Positions 33,001 through 45,253 of a DNA stretch of 64,000 nucleotides are shown piece after piece. Numbering within the stretch: position 1 is the first letter of the stretch; every line of letters begins with the position of its first letter. The stretch lies in assembly GCA_027604505.1 (NCBI GenBank), contig JADIIX010000045.1, positions 62,001 to 126,000 of the forward strand. Direction: 5' to 3'. The notes below the pieces were generated by a model. The model ran no database searches, was not told the DNA's origin, and saw nothing but the letters and a program-made list of their open reading frames with translations. The translations under genes were made by a program, and so were the position numbers. This DNA comes from Gonapodya sp. JEL0774 (taxonomy: Eukaryota; Monoblepharomycota; Monoblepharidomycetes; Monoblepharidales; Gonapodyaceae).

Positions 33001-35788
33001 AAAAATAAACACCGTGACCTATCGTTCAAATGTGTGAGAACATCGAGAGCAAATGCCGCATCCCTCAACAAAGCTCACTTTTATCGACACAGCCAGATAC
33101 TTCGCCGACCTGCCCACCAATCTCCTTGCTGTTCTTGCATAAGGATGTGCAAAGGCTCCCGTTTGCCACCCGTAGTACGCCCCAAATACCAAGAGCACCG
33201 CGTACCCTAAGGCAGCATGTCGAAGTTTATCCTCGGTCGTCCAAGGGTCTCTGACCTCATCAGAGCTCGAAAAGATCTGAGGACCAAAAGCACTAGAGAG
33301 CTCAGTCTGGTTCACAGATGTGAGGCTGGCAGTGGACACTTCAGAGAGTGTCGCATTCATGGTAGCATTGCTGGCGGCGAGTGCGGCACCATCAGCCCAG
33401 CGAGAAACGGGAACAGCCAAGGTCTTGACGTTCACAAGCAGTGCCTCCACTGCAGGTCGGAGCACTTCGTCCGTACGCTGAGCTACCAAGTTCATCACTG
33501 TGATCGCTCGCCGAACAAAAGGATTGGTGGCCACATTCCCCCACAGAACTTCCAGGGATGATCCTGTCTGCTCTTTCGCGACACGCCATACTGCACTCGC
33601 ACCATCCACCAGCCCGGCGTTGTCCAGAAAGTGGTACGTATATCGCGACCACTTCCCTCCCGCTTTCCACACCTCACGCAGTCCCCTTGCTCCAACCGCC
33701 CTGACAGGCCCCATGAGGAGATACCCCACGAAATATGTCACTCTCCCAACCGAGAAAGGCCACCAAACGCCGCCTCCAACGACGGCAGCGACAACAGCGA
33801 GCACAACTGTGGCGTTTTGGAGCAGCATCGAGATGGGTCCGCGAACTCCCAAAAGGTCGAGGAGGGCCAAGGGTTCGGGAGGTTCCTCTGCGGGCACGGG
33901 TGGGAGCACAGGAAGTTGGAGTTCAGGGTTGGGAACTGGAATAGGTTGTGGTTGCAGACGGATGTTGATCGGAGCGACCACAGGAGTGGGGATGGGTGCA
34001 GCAGGGGTGGGGCTGGGGTTCGCATATGCTGGTGGCGTGGGTTGAACAAAGAGGTGGTTGCTCTCCTGCGAACTCGCATTGTCCAAGCGTGATCGCTCAG
34101 GTGACACATCGCCACGCGCCTTGCCCTTATTCCGCGCAATATTTGAGCCAGCGTTCGACAGGTCTCCGTCCGATACGGACACGGGGGACATCTCCACAGA
34201 CTCTGGCCCTGTTTCGGCGTTCTCGGCCACCCGAGCTGGTCCCTTGCCCTTGCCCGAGTACGAGGGAGCGTAGTCCACATCCCTGTCCAAGTCCGGGACA
34301 GCCGAGGCAAGGTGGTTTTCCAAAGGCACGCTCTGTGTCGGGTCACCCACACCGTTATGTCGAGGTCCGTCCAAGCCTCGCCCCCCCTCCAGATCCGGAA
34401 TCCCTTCTGGCACTCTCCGGTCCACCCATTGTCCATTGTCGTGTCCTTCCAGGTCGGCTTCGTTCGGGCCCACCATCGGTCCTCCCACCATCCCACCCGC
34501 AGGCACCCCTGCACCCCTAACCACCCCATCCCCAACCTGCACTTGCATATCACGAGCATCCACATCCGCATTTTCCGCACCCGTGTTGACGACGACGTAT
34601 TCCTTGAGGATCAAGAGGAGGACGCCGGTGGCCAGAGAGATCATGGCGACCAGGTGACCGAGGAGGAGGGACGGGAACAGGGGGGGAAGCTGCGTTGGGG
34701 GGGATTCACGAGAGTAGGCAGATCAGTGAAGAACTCCAGAATGCACATGAAAGGGCTTCCCCCTGGTTTTGGTCGGGCAGGCAGGCATCAGGATCCCCGT
34801 TCGAGGGCAATCCCGCTTCCAGTTTCACTCGTCGCAGACATACCTTGCCCCATGCTCCGTCCACTCCCACGACCCATTCTGCCCACGCCTCCAGAATTCC
34901 TCTTGGGTCCCAATACGCTTTCCAAATTTGCGCGCTTGCATATGGTACTGCGACGAGCCAAACGCCGACGGCCAGCGGGACGCGAATCCAAGGGTTCTCG
35001 GGGTGGAAGGTACTGCGAAGGAGGTGGGAAATGAGATGGCGGGGAGTGATGGTGGGGGTTTCGGGAGTCGCGTAGACTGGGAGAAGAGGGTAGAAATGGA
35101 TGTGAAATCGTGAACCCAAAGCATCAAGCTCGCTTAAGGGGGCTTGCTCAGATATCATGGTACGTTGAATTTCAAGACACAGAGTCGGAGATGACTATGC
35201 GTTTGCTTCTTGCTGACACACCACGGGAGGATGAGCGACAACTCGGGAGTCGACACTCACCTGGGGAGAAGTTGAACGTGTGTCCACAAATCTCACAATT
35301 CTTCTTTCCAGAATGTGAGAGCCACTCTTCAAGACTGGGTTTTGTTGTGTACAAGGGCGATGGTTGTCGTGAGCTGGCGCCGGAAGTTGGACGAAACAAT
35401 GGAACCACGAAACCACTCACCACTCCTGATGGACGTATCTCATGCTCCCCTGTATATCAAAGCCACAGACATGCGCACCAGCGGAGATGAAGCGACGATA
35501 GCTCGAGTCAGTTTGATACCCGCTGGTGTGCTCTTTTTCCACAAACTAACTTACGGAACATTTGCACGGATGGAAGAGCGGCGACTCCTCCGCCCCAGCC
35601 CGGCACACGCGGCAAAACTCCTCTTCTGTAAATCACGCAAAAACAAAGGAGTGAGATTGCCGTGCAGGAAGTTCCGATCTTGGCATGTCCGAGGTCGCTG
35701 GCGATCAAATGGATGCCCATCCCTCGGTTTCCAGCTTCCGTGAACACGCTACTGCCGCTGTCCGTTGCTTCATTTATCTCCATGTTTA
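30090..35788 (-). CDS. Doa10/MARCH6 RING-CH E3 ubiquitin ligase (ERAD)
   Basis: Large multi-exon minus-strand gene for a polytopic ER membrane ligase. The RING-CH is split over small exons: EEEFCRVCRAG, then SPLFHPCKCSG, GSMRYVHQEC and LEEWLSHSGKKNCEICGHTFNF, a C4HC3 set. A disordered Pro/Gly/Asp-rich region and membrane segments (34,640-33,020) follow. Then comes the best-conserved Doa10 block, FIFIELVIFPLMCGVLIDVC, HWLAGTTYMFQFALYVG, VMWFIRDPNDPHFHPM and ERPVIVQLRK. The C-terminus has RDEQFLVGRRLHN, as in the family. Doa10 ubiquitinates ER, nuclear-envelope and cytosolic degron substrates with Ubc6 and Ubc7. The likely start is an ATG near 35,788, with a short exon joined to the EEEFC exon; this junction is inferred. 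Acidic inserts at about 32,180-32,370 are not family-typical. It shares its 3' end region with the receptor gene. Confidence 0.9.
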
Positions 35789-36207
35789 TTCTCACCGTCT
35801 TCATCGTGATGCACCGTTCCCATGTCGTCAACTGGGATGATCCATCCAAAATGCCTCACCCCTTCGGCCCATCAATGCCCCTTGCACCACCAGCCGCCCC
35901 CCTACTTCCCCCCTCCCCCCTCCCGCCCGCAACACAACGACCCCGAGTATTTCCTGAAGTTTAGTGAAAGCATTGCGGAGGAGTAAGTATCAAGGTACTC
36001 AGCAGCATCACATAACATATTGCAGTGAGTGATTCACTTGGGCGACGTTGCGGCGTCTCCTGAAAGATCTGGCAGGAACAATAATGTATTCCGCAAGAGC
36101 GTCATTTAGAAATGCATATATATTCAAGAGTACAATAATAATAATATTGTTGGTCAGACCGCGGACCCGTTCACACAAACACTGCGTTCTAGTCTGCCAT
36201 TGCCACC

Positions 36208-39200
36208 ATGGATCTCGACGACGACTACGAAATCGACGAGTCGCTGCTTCCTTCTCCGCCTCCTCCTCCGCCCGCTGCCGTGTCAGGTCCCTCAATCCCC
36301 GAATCACCCGCTCTCGGTGACGACGAGGACGACGCGGATTCGATTTTCCCGTCACCGACGCCACAGCCAAGAGCAAGCGAGGCGAGCCAGACGAGCCAGG
36401 GTGGTGAGCGCAACAGAGCGACTGCTGAAGGAGATAAGAACCGTCCACCACCATCAAAGGGGACGAACCGACCCGTCCAGCCCGCTTCCAAACCACCCAC
36501 AAGCAGCCTCGCAAACACCAAATCGACCGCATCGTCTGTCACGGGTCCCACGTTCCGCGTCAGCCCACTCACCGCGGGTGCTGCACGGTTCGCCTTCCGG
36601 AGGACCTCCCAAGCAGAGACACCTGCCTCTGGCACCTCGAACCACCAGCCATCGATCGTTGAGGACATCGGTGACGACTCACCTGCACCTGTTGCCTTAT
36701 CTTCTGGTGCGGATCGGCTCGGAAGTGGTGGACAGAGGACACACGCCGACCGTCGTTCGCACGGTCCCAGATCCGCTGAACCCACTCGAATTCTCGATAG
36801 ATCTAGGATATTACACACACCACTATCCAATGCCTCGAATGTGCAGAAAAGCCCGACCTCTGCGGCAGGGGTCCTCCTAAATCTGGACCGACTGGCCCAC
36901 TGGAGCACACTCGTCGGAACCTCACAAGGCCCCAAACGTCCCGTCCATCACCCTGCACCCTCCATCCCTCCTCCACTTGAAACTCAACTGTCTCGGCAAG
37001 TGCTCGTGTCGCATCGTCCCACCCCACCACCCAGCGCACGGTCTTCCGGTGGGGTTGGTCCGGAGGCACCATCAATGGGCACGTTGGCCCCCGATCCGAT
37101 CCACCTCGACAAGCGACGAAAAGTTTCTTGGGGGCCTGTCAAGGGCTGGACGTCGCCGTTTGTCGGAACTGGTGATGGTGATCCGGGATCCGCTAGCATC
37201 CTCGACGACGACCACGACGTCGAGATGGATATTGGGCCTGGACCAGGAGACGAAACTGGAATTACAAGCACTCGACGCACATTCGGAAGTGCAACACGCG
37301 CACGATGGCCGTCCGACGGTGGATTCTCTGACCCGGAAGCTGATGAGAACGAGAACATCTCGGACGAGGAAAGGGACACGGGAGCAAGTGGTTTTATCGG
37401 TGTGGCCTCGGAGGATTCTGGCGGGCGGAACAGTGGGGGTATGGATTCTCTTGCAAAGTTTCGCGACGGAAGCGTTCGGATCGTGGGAGATGAGAACGCA
37501 GAGGGACAAGAGGAGGGACTATACCTGGGTGGCGACGGTGTGAGTTGGTGCGATTGGGTAAATTGATCTCCCGAGCCTACACTCATGATTTTGTTGGGGT
37601 GCTTGTCTGTGTGTTGGTTCTCCTTACGCTTAGATCGTGATGGCGGTTTCCCATCGCCGAGACGCCTTGGGATGCGCTTACTATGATCCGCTCAGTCGCA
37701 AGTACGTCAATTCTCCCGATTATGACTGTCGACTTTTGCGATCAACGATGTCCAATATTTGATGATCAAAATCCATCCGTACATTTCTTACTCGCACATG
37801 ACTCTGATCGTTGGCTCTTTCTCGTCCAAACATGCCAGGGTGTACCTCATGGACCAGGCTAACGTTGGCAGTGGTCCGCAGGCTGCTGTTGAAATCGTCC
37901 GTACACGTTAGTGCCAACGCATCGCGGATTTCTGATCACAACTCGAAGAACAATGCATTTCCATTCGTCGACCCAGTCAAGTTCCAGCTCCATCCACAAC
38001 GTATTCTTGGCTGCCTGCGTTCCTCAGATGCCGTTCTATCGGCCCTGAAAGAAATCGGTACGCTCTTCGTTCTGTGTTCACTTTTCGGATTCTTTCCCTG
38101 TCAACTCAAACGGGCGTGCTCCACGAGATCCCTCTCTGCCCCCACCCCACCCATCTCTCCATCTCCTCCCAGCGTCAGAGTTCAGCCCGGCCACTGGCCG
38201 CTCTCGCCTCCTGTCTTTGCCCCTGCGAGGCTCGAAGAAAGCCTGGGACGAGCTTGAGCTTCAAGGCGGGGAAAGGACAGCAAAATTTTTGCGGCTCGGG
38301 GCGGGAGTGGACGTAGAGGGGGGCGAAACAGTAGGTTGCGAGATCGGATACAAATGACTGTGCACATTGTGTGTTAAGCGAATCTCCCGCAATCCCACTC
38401 AAATGCGGTTGTTGTTGCTTATGGGCAGCTTGCGTGCGCTGCAGCTCTTCTCTCGGACGTACAAAAACTGGCGCCGTTAGGTGGTCGTGCCGGTGGTCAA
38501 CATCGTGGAGGTGTACGATCACACCAAGACATTGCCAGCAATATGGATGAAGATGATGACGGTACTAACGGCGTGGACGCCGCTAACAGCTTGGGTAGAG
38601 AGTCGACTGTAATCGCTGTGGAAGGGTTCGCAATGTAAGTTTGATGGTGAGATGCTAAAGTTGGATGCGTGCTCAAAGTTCATTGTAGAGAACGATTCTT
38701 GCAAGTCAACGCAGATGCTCTTCGGTGAGAGTAAACTCGTACTCCACGTTTATGCAGTATTTGGCCCCTCGCACTCACACACTCACAGATCTCTCTCAGT
38801 ATTCGTCGATGAATCGCACCCCAACACACGCTCAAACCGCAAGAAGGAAGGCCTTTCCCTTTTTGGTAAACTTCGCTCGTTTTTCTCCTACGTATCGGAA
38901 GAAGAGTGACCAAGTTATTCCTACAAGGAATTTTGAATACCACAAGGACTCCAGTTGGTCACGCAATCCTACGCTCATGGCTTTTGCGACCGAGTCGCGA
39001 CATAAGGGAGCTTCAGGGACGACATGACGCGGTGGAGGCGTTTGGGAGGACGGAGAATTTAAATGTCGTCGAAATGCTGATCAGGGTAGTAGCGAAAATT
39101 GGGAACGTTGGAGTGGGTAGTACAGACCATCCCATTATGTAACGCACTTGTGATTACTCATTTTGATCTTATTTTTGACTATGCTTTCTAGAAAATAATG

Positions 39201-41464
39201 TCCCAGGTCCGCACAAATCTGACACCGAAAGACTGGGAACACCTTCTTTCCTTCACGTACTCCGCTATTGAAGTCCAATCAAAATGTCGAGAGCTTCACA
39301 TTCCACCAACTAGGCGCATTCCGATACTGGATCGGTTGGCTCGTGAGATTGACGTGTCCGCTTTGAGGGAGGTTGGTAGCTTTGTGAATGAGGTGGTGGA
39401 TTTCGAGGAGTCGACTACAGAAGGGAGAGTTTCAATAAAAAGAGGATTAGATGAGGAGCTGGACGAATTGAAGAGGAGATATGAGGGAATGGGGAGCTTG
39501 CTGGTGAGTCCAGGATGCTGCTTGTTTGTAAACAACCAACATACAACCATCTATTTGAACAACAGACAGAAATTGGGAGATCGGTGCAAACTACAGTCCC
39601 CATCAGAAATATCACTGTGGTTTACTTTCCTCAGGCGAGTGGGATGTTTCATCTTAGCATCCACCATCTTGGTCTGAAAACAATCGAGATCAAGCAGTTA
39701 GGGTACTTGATCGCGGCTCCAAAACCACCAGGGCACAATGAAATCCGAGAAATCGAAGGTCTCTCTTTCCAAGTAGGTCAACTTCCAGGTGATCACCTCA
39801 ACCAGGTTTGATTCTCTGCAACACTTGCATCGAAGTTCGTCACGGAGGCCAGCATTTACTACAAGAATGACCAGATGAGACGTGAGCGCCTTGCCACCAC
39901 CTAAGCTGTAGTGTACTCGACTCACCCTTTCTCGAACTAATAGAAATGGATCAAGAGTGGGGCGACATTCACTCATTGATCGTTGACTCGGAGATTGAGT
40001 GGGTGCAGCGACTCACAGATCGGGTGTTAGAAAACTCGGAGGCAATTGTGACAGCAGCTAACTGCATAGGGGAGCTTGATTGGTGGGTTGGTTGACGTTG
40101 TTGAATGGTTGCTGCAATGATCGACGCAACAAGCACATGGTTGTCGTTCATCAGCCTTCTAGCCCTTTCTGATGCTTCTCGCAAGTACAACTATAAACGA
40201 CCACAAATGACCGAGGAAAACATTATCAAAATATCCAATGGACGGTGAGCATCAGACTTGATGGAGAACACTAAAACATTGGATGATTAACCTGGAATGT
40301 AAAGCCACCCACTGCAAGAACTATGCGTTGACGTTTTTGTTGCGAATGGAACACGAATGGGACTCGATCACGGTGATACTGAGAATTTCTCGCAGGTTCT
40401 CATCCTGAGCGGGGCGAATTACTCGGGAAAGTCGGTGTACCTAAAACAGGTGCGGGACTTTCGAGTTCACTCAAATTTACTTCATTCAAAGTTCTTTGCA
40501 AATGTGGTGATGCTAGGTTGCTCTAATCGTGTACATGGCTCACGTTGGAGTTTTTGTTCCTGCTGGTGAGTTGCCCCAACACTCGAATCTCCGCAATATA
40601 TGCGTTGGACCTCAAAATCTGCGTCACCAGATTTTGCAACAATCGGTATCACAGATAGGATCCTGACGAGATTGCAGACCAGGGACTCAGTATCCAAGGT
40701 TTGGGCTTTCTCCTCTCTGACTATGTTTTAATGTGACTTCGGCACCGCACCTTTCAACAGATTCAGAGCACATTTATGAGCGACCTTCAACAAGTTTCTT
40801 TCGCACTCAAAAATTCTACCGCTCGATCTCTTATCATTTTCGACGAGTTTGGGAAGGGCACGGCGACGACCGACGGTGTTGGGTTGTTCTGCGGTGTAGT
40901 CCAGAGCCTGTTGGATCGTGGACCGGAGTGCCCCAAAGTACTACTTGCAACACACTTCCACGGTGTGTGTTAATCCCTGACTGGTCGCTGGGGATATCAT
41001 TCTTATCTGTGGTTCTGGCAACTAACTTGCAAACAGAGATTTTCAGCAACAGCCTCCTTAGAAATGACTCACGTATCGGAGCTTACACAATGGAGATCGT
41101 TGAGGATCAAAGCAACGACATCACCTTTATGTATCGGTGGGTTCAAGGGAGCAAGGAACATCACTACGTGCTCCTGTACTTCTACCTCACGCTCAACTTT
41201 AGGCTAGTCCCAGGGCATGCTAGCTCCTCCTTTGGCGCATTTTGTGCACGTCTTGCGGGCCTCCCCGAACGGCTGGTTGCAAGAGGGTCCGAGGTGAGCA
41301 AAGCATTGGCGCAGTTTGACCCAATCCCAGTACCTGTTACTGGCAAAGACAAGGCAAAGGACCTCGCGGCGGAAAAGCTAGCAGTCAAGTTTTTGGATAT
41401 GGACCTCGCGCGAGGGGTGTTGGACGATTGTTGGGTGGAAGTCGAAAAATTTGCGAGATTGTAG
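36208..41464 (+). CDS. MSH5: MutS homolog 5 with long N-terminal extension
   Basis: The first exon (36208-37557, exactly 450 codons) starts in a good context, CCACCATGG, and encodes an acidic, Ser/Pro-rich disordered region. It then splices to IVMAVSHRRDALGCAYYDP, the usual start of MSH5. Further family blocks are DESHPN..RKKEGLSLFG, TRTPVGHAILRSWLLRP, Walker A GANYSGKSVYLKQ (as in yeast Msh5), DRILTRLQTRDSVSK, STFMSDLQQVSFAL, Walker B LIIFDEFGKGTATTDG, and ATHFH. MSH5 pairs with MSH4 to stabilise meiotic recombination intermediates and promote crossovers. It lacks the mismatch-binding domain of MSH2/6, and none is visible here. The C-terminal exon ends with a short helical region at 41,464. 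The ATPase motifs are intact, so I read it as functional and as a sign of meiosis. Internal exon junctions between 38 and 41 kb were not all fixed. Confidence 0.88.
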
Positions 41465-41641
41465 TGAGGATGATTATACTGGTAAACTTGATAGATCATT
41501 CACCAGAAAAAAGCATGCCAGAGTTCCAATGTTGGCACAAGTTTTATATCATCCTCAAACAGGCCACAGCCTCGGGACCGAAACACGGAACAGTTCTTTG
41601 ACACGATATTCAAATCACGAAAATCAGTCTACTGGATCAGC

Positions 41642-44600
41642 ATGACTAGCAATTCATCCGGACATGACGGGGTCCCCACGGCCAATTTCCCCCCCCCTAA
41701 AATTGAATCGGTCGCGAGAACATCCTCCAACGCTTCATTTGACCCCACAAGATCCCTGAGCAGTCGGACTTACGATTGGCAGTCGAAACCGGAGCATGTG
41801 GAAGTACACAAGGCGGAAGTTCTTGGCTGGGGTGGCTATGGCATTGTTTACAAAGGAATTTGGAGATTTGGTAAAGTTCCAGTGTGAGTTTGTTGGATAC
41901 GACGACAAAGGCGAGCGATCAGGAATCTCTGGATCCTTTTCTCCACACCTTCGTGATTGATCCTACGTGCACGTGCATTTTCATCGGCATGACGGGAACA
42001 ATTGTGGATGTTGGACAAACAGTTGCGACAGCCCTCTCACTGAAACCTCTCTGATTTGAAATTTCAGTGCCGTTAAATGTCTGAAACGAGGCGATGAATT
42101 TGATGAAGAGGTAAGATTGTGGAACTGCCCCGCACTTCAACGTCCAGGATAGAGACAATGTCCCGGGTCACCAGGAATTTCTCCACGAGGTTTCGGTATG
42201 GTGGCGTCTCAAACATCTGAACATTCTACCCTTGTTTGGGGCGTGCATGGACGCTGGAGCGCTGGGGGCATTCATGTTTTCGCCGATGATGCCAAACGGC
42301 ACAATCATGCAATATCTCAGAAGCAACCCGAATGCGAACACAAGGGCGACAAAGTTGAGACTACTCTACGATGTGTGCTCTGGGCTGGATTATCTTCATG
42401 AGAGCTCTATAATACACACAGGTGAGGGTCAAAGTTGGGTGGGGCACTTCAATAATTGAAATCGACGACTCGTATCTTTATCTTCACGGCGCAGACCTTA
42501 AACCCAACAATATTCTTGTCGACTCAACTGGCCGGGCTGTTGTCATGGACTTTGGCTTCGCCAAGAACAAGGACGTTCAGACTTCGGGGACCCGGATTGG
42601 GACGGGACCTTATATGGGGCCAGAGCGCCTCTCCCTTTGGCTAAACAACCAAAAAGTCAGTCACGCTGTTTCGACAAAGGAGGGGGACATGTGAGATTCT
42701 TGTGAGCTCGTCGTCCTTTCTTTGGTTGTAATCCACTTCCTTCGTTGTCAGTTACGCTTGGGCAATATCCTGCTACGAGGTGAGTCACCCCTGATGTACT
42801 AACTCATGATATGAACGATTTTACTATGCTGACCCCGTTGCGTATAGATCTGGACGGCCAGCTTTCCTTACGGCAAACCTCCGAAAGACGAAGACGCACA
42901 GGTCGAGCTGTACGAGAGCATACTCCAAGGCCACCGACCGGACCTGTCGAATCCAAAGCTGCAAGACATGCCTCAAGAGCTCAAAGACATCATGGTCAAA
43001 TCGTGGGACGCCAAGCCCGAAAATCGGCCCGAGAGCTTTGATGCCATTGGGACCGTCCTGGCCGCTCTCATGTGAGTTTTTTTTTGATCGCTTGACCCTT
43101 TGGATGAGCTTCCGTCATTTAATTCATGTTACGTCAGTGAGAAGGAGCCCGAAGAGTCCTTTTTCACACCCGCAGCTCCCACCAGCAGCACCATGCAGCG
43201 GGCCACCGCAACTGACTCCGGGTTTGGATCCCCATCTCAAGTTCGGGTCAAAGACGCACAACCACCACCGAACCAGCGAGCAGCCAAGGGTTCCCTCTCG
43301 CAGGAGAAAATCGACCGTTACCAGAAGCAGGCACTGGACGTTGGATTAGTCGCACTAAACTTCCCCAAGGATGTGCGGAAAGCACTCGCAGCCCTTCAGA
43401 GCGGAGCGCAGAGTGAAATCACTCTCGAAAACAAAAATCTCGGGGATGATGGAGCGAAAGCCGTCGCAGAAGCATTACGCAGAAGCGAGACCGTCACGGC
43501 ATTAAATCTTACTGGTGAGCGAGCGCAAAAGCCCCAAATATAGGCCAGTTCATCCTCAAAGTTTTGTATTCAGGAAATCTAATCGGCGACGTTGGAGCGT
43601 GGGCGTTAGCCGATGCACTCAAAGTAAATAAATCTCTTACTACTATAAACCTCAACGGTGCGTTCATCGCTCCACTGTCTTAACGCCAACAAGTCATTGT
43701 GACAATACGATTGCCCATAGGCAACAACGTTGGAAACGATGCCGCATGGTACCTTGCATCCGTCCTCAAAACCAACAAGACACTCGAAAATTTAGGCTTA
43801 GCTAGTAGGTATCCTCTCTTCGAGCTTGTGAGAGTCATATCGGTGAGACCACCTCATACAGATAACGTCATCGGAGACACCGGTCTCCTTAGCCTATCCG
43901 AGGCCCTCAAAGTGAATTCGACCTTGCAACATATTGAACTGGGAGGTGACTATGGTCAGTCGTTGTCCGTGTTTTCGTTTATCTTACGACTAGTTCTGGC
44001 AAGGCAACCGAATTGAGGATGATGGAATTGCTGCGCTTGCCGACGCACTCAAGCAGAATAAAACACTTAATTTCTTGCTCCTTGGATTCAACGTCATTAC
44101 TGATGAAGGAATCGAGGCTATCAGTAATTCTATGAAAGTGAATGAGAGTATCAAAGGCCTTCATCTGATGGGTAGGTTGAATTGTTCTGACCATCCTGAA
44201 GAAAGTGGAACTCCTGTGCGAATTTTCCTCTTTTTATTCCAGGAACGAAAATGACAAGCGTTGGTGCCAAGACGGTAGCAGAGTTTCTGAAAGTAAACAA
44301 GGTCCTCGAATCACTCAGCCTTGGAGGAACTGACATGAACAGCGATGGTGCCGTAGAGATTGCTGAGGCTCTCCAGGTTAACTCTACACTTCAAGAACTA
44401 GCGCTGGATCACTGTGAGTTTGAAGCTTGTAGCACTGAAGATCTTGAATCATGAAAGACTCCTCTCTTGTACCCCGCAGCAAATCTTGGTAATGTCGCAC
44501 TTCGCGCTCTTACAGATGCTTTGAAGGTCAATAAGACACTTGTGGCTCTCGACCTATCGGGTAATTTCTATGCTGGGGACTCATTTTGGGCTCGACTGAA

Positions 44601-44933
44601 CACACTGATACCTTGTCTTTCCCAGCAATCAAAATCACTGAGCCTGGCGTCCTGTATCTTGCAGACGGGTTGAAGTCATGGAAGGGCCTTAAATCTTTGA
44701 TCTTGGAGAGCAACGAAATTGGTGATGTAGCCGCCAAGGCGATCGCAACGGCATTGAAAGCGAAAACAAGTAGCCTGCAGCGAATCAACTTGAAAGGTAT
44801 CGTGAACAACTGCCCAAGGCGCTTCCCTTCGTTGTTAACAGACTCCGTCCATTGTTACCTCACAGATAATCCATTCGGAGTCGCCGCAACGTGGAGCCTG
44901 TCCATGGCGAGTGATTGCACAGTTGATTGTTGA
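41642..44933 (+). CDS. TKL-like protein kinase fused to ribonuclease-inhibitor-type LRRs
   Basis: Exons 41642-41883, 42068-42110, 42175-42421, 42495-42690, 42752-42779 and 42848-43071 encode a kinase domain. It shows GWGGYGIVYKG, VPVAVKCLKRG, EFLHEV, IIHTDLKPNNILVD, MDFGFAK, GTGPYMGPERLS, DIYAWAISCYEIW and KPENRPESF. The catalytic loop is HTD instead of HRD, so it is a non-RD kinase with the catalytic Asp kept. After a disordered linker, exons 43138-43514, 43574-43657, 43721-43804, 43862-43945, 44004-44171, 44243-44413, 44480-44560, 44626-44796 and 44866-44933 encode about 11 LRRs of 28 residues (N-x-I-G-D-x-G-A-x-A-L-A-D-A-L-K-V-N-x-x-L). Every intron inside the LRR array is phase 1. There is no signal peptide or TM segment, so it is a cytoplasmic protein. 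This is a kinase followed by NLR-type repeats, with no NACHT. The ligand is unknown. Confidence 0.85.
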
Positions 44934-45253
44934 TCGGAGAAGGTTTTTATTTTGCGATTTTTGAGATGATATTCTGATCTCAAAAGAGTTAGACGAATTG
45001 GAAGCAAATATTGAATTGTTTATTAAATGTATAATTGGAACTTCAGTCGTCCCACTCCTCGACCGACACATTTTGTGAAGTCCCAGTGTGCTTTCGCCAA
45101 TAACCAGAGAGCCTGTTGTGACCACAGGTTGTGCAGTGCGTGATATATGGGCAGACAGTATATTTGTTCCACTTGTGGTACTTGCACTCCATGGTCTAAT
45201 TACACCTGGAGCGGTGTTGGCTCTGGGCTGCCGACTGATTTGCGAAACAATCA

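Noticed and set aside
33738-34580. Minus-strand 280-codon frame overlapping the Doa10 disordered region in another phase
   Set aside because: Low-complexity Arg/Trp/Pro composition, a product of the Gly/Pro/Asp-rich true frame read out of phase.
36225-36935. Minus-strand 236-codon frame opposite the MSH5 first exon
   Set aside because: Antisense to an uninterrupted 450-codon plus exon that splices in frame to MSH5. Composition mirrors the Ser/Pro-rich sense strand.
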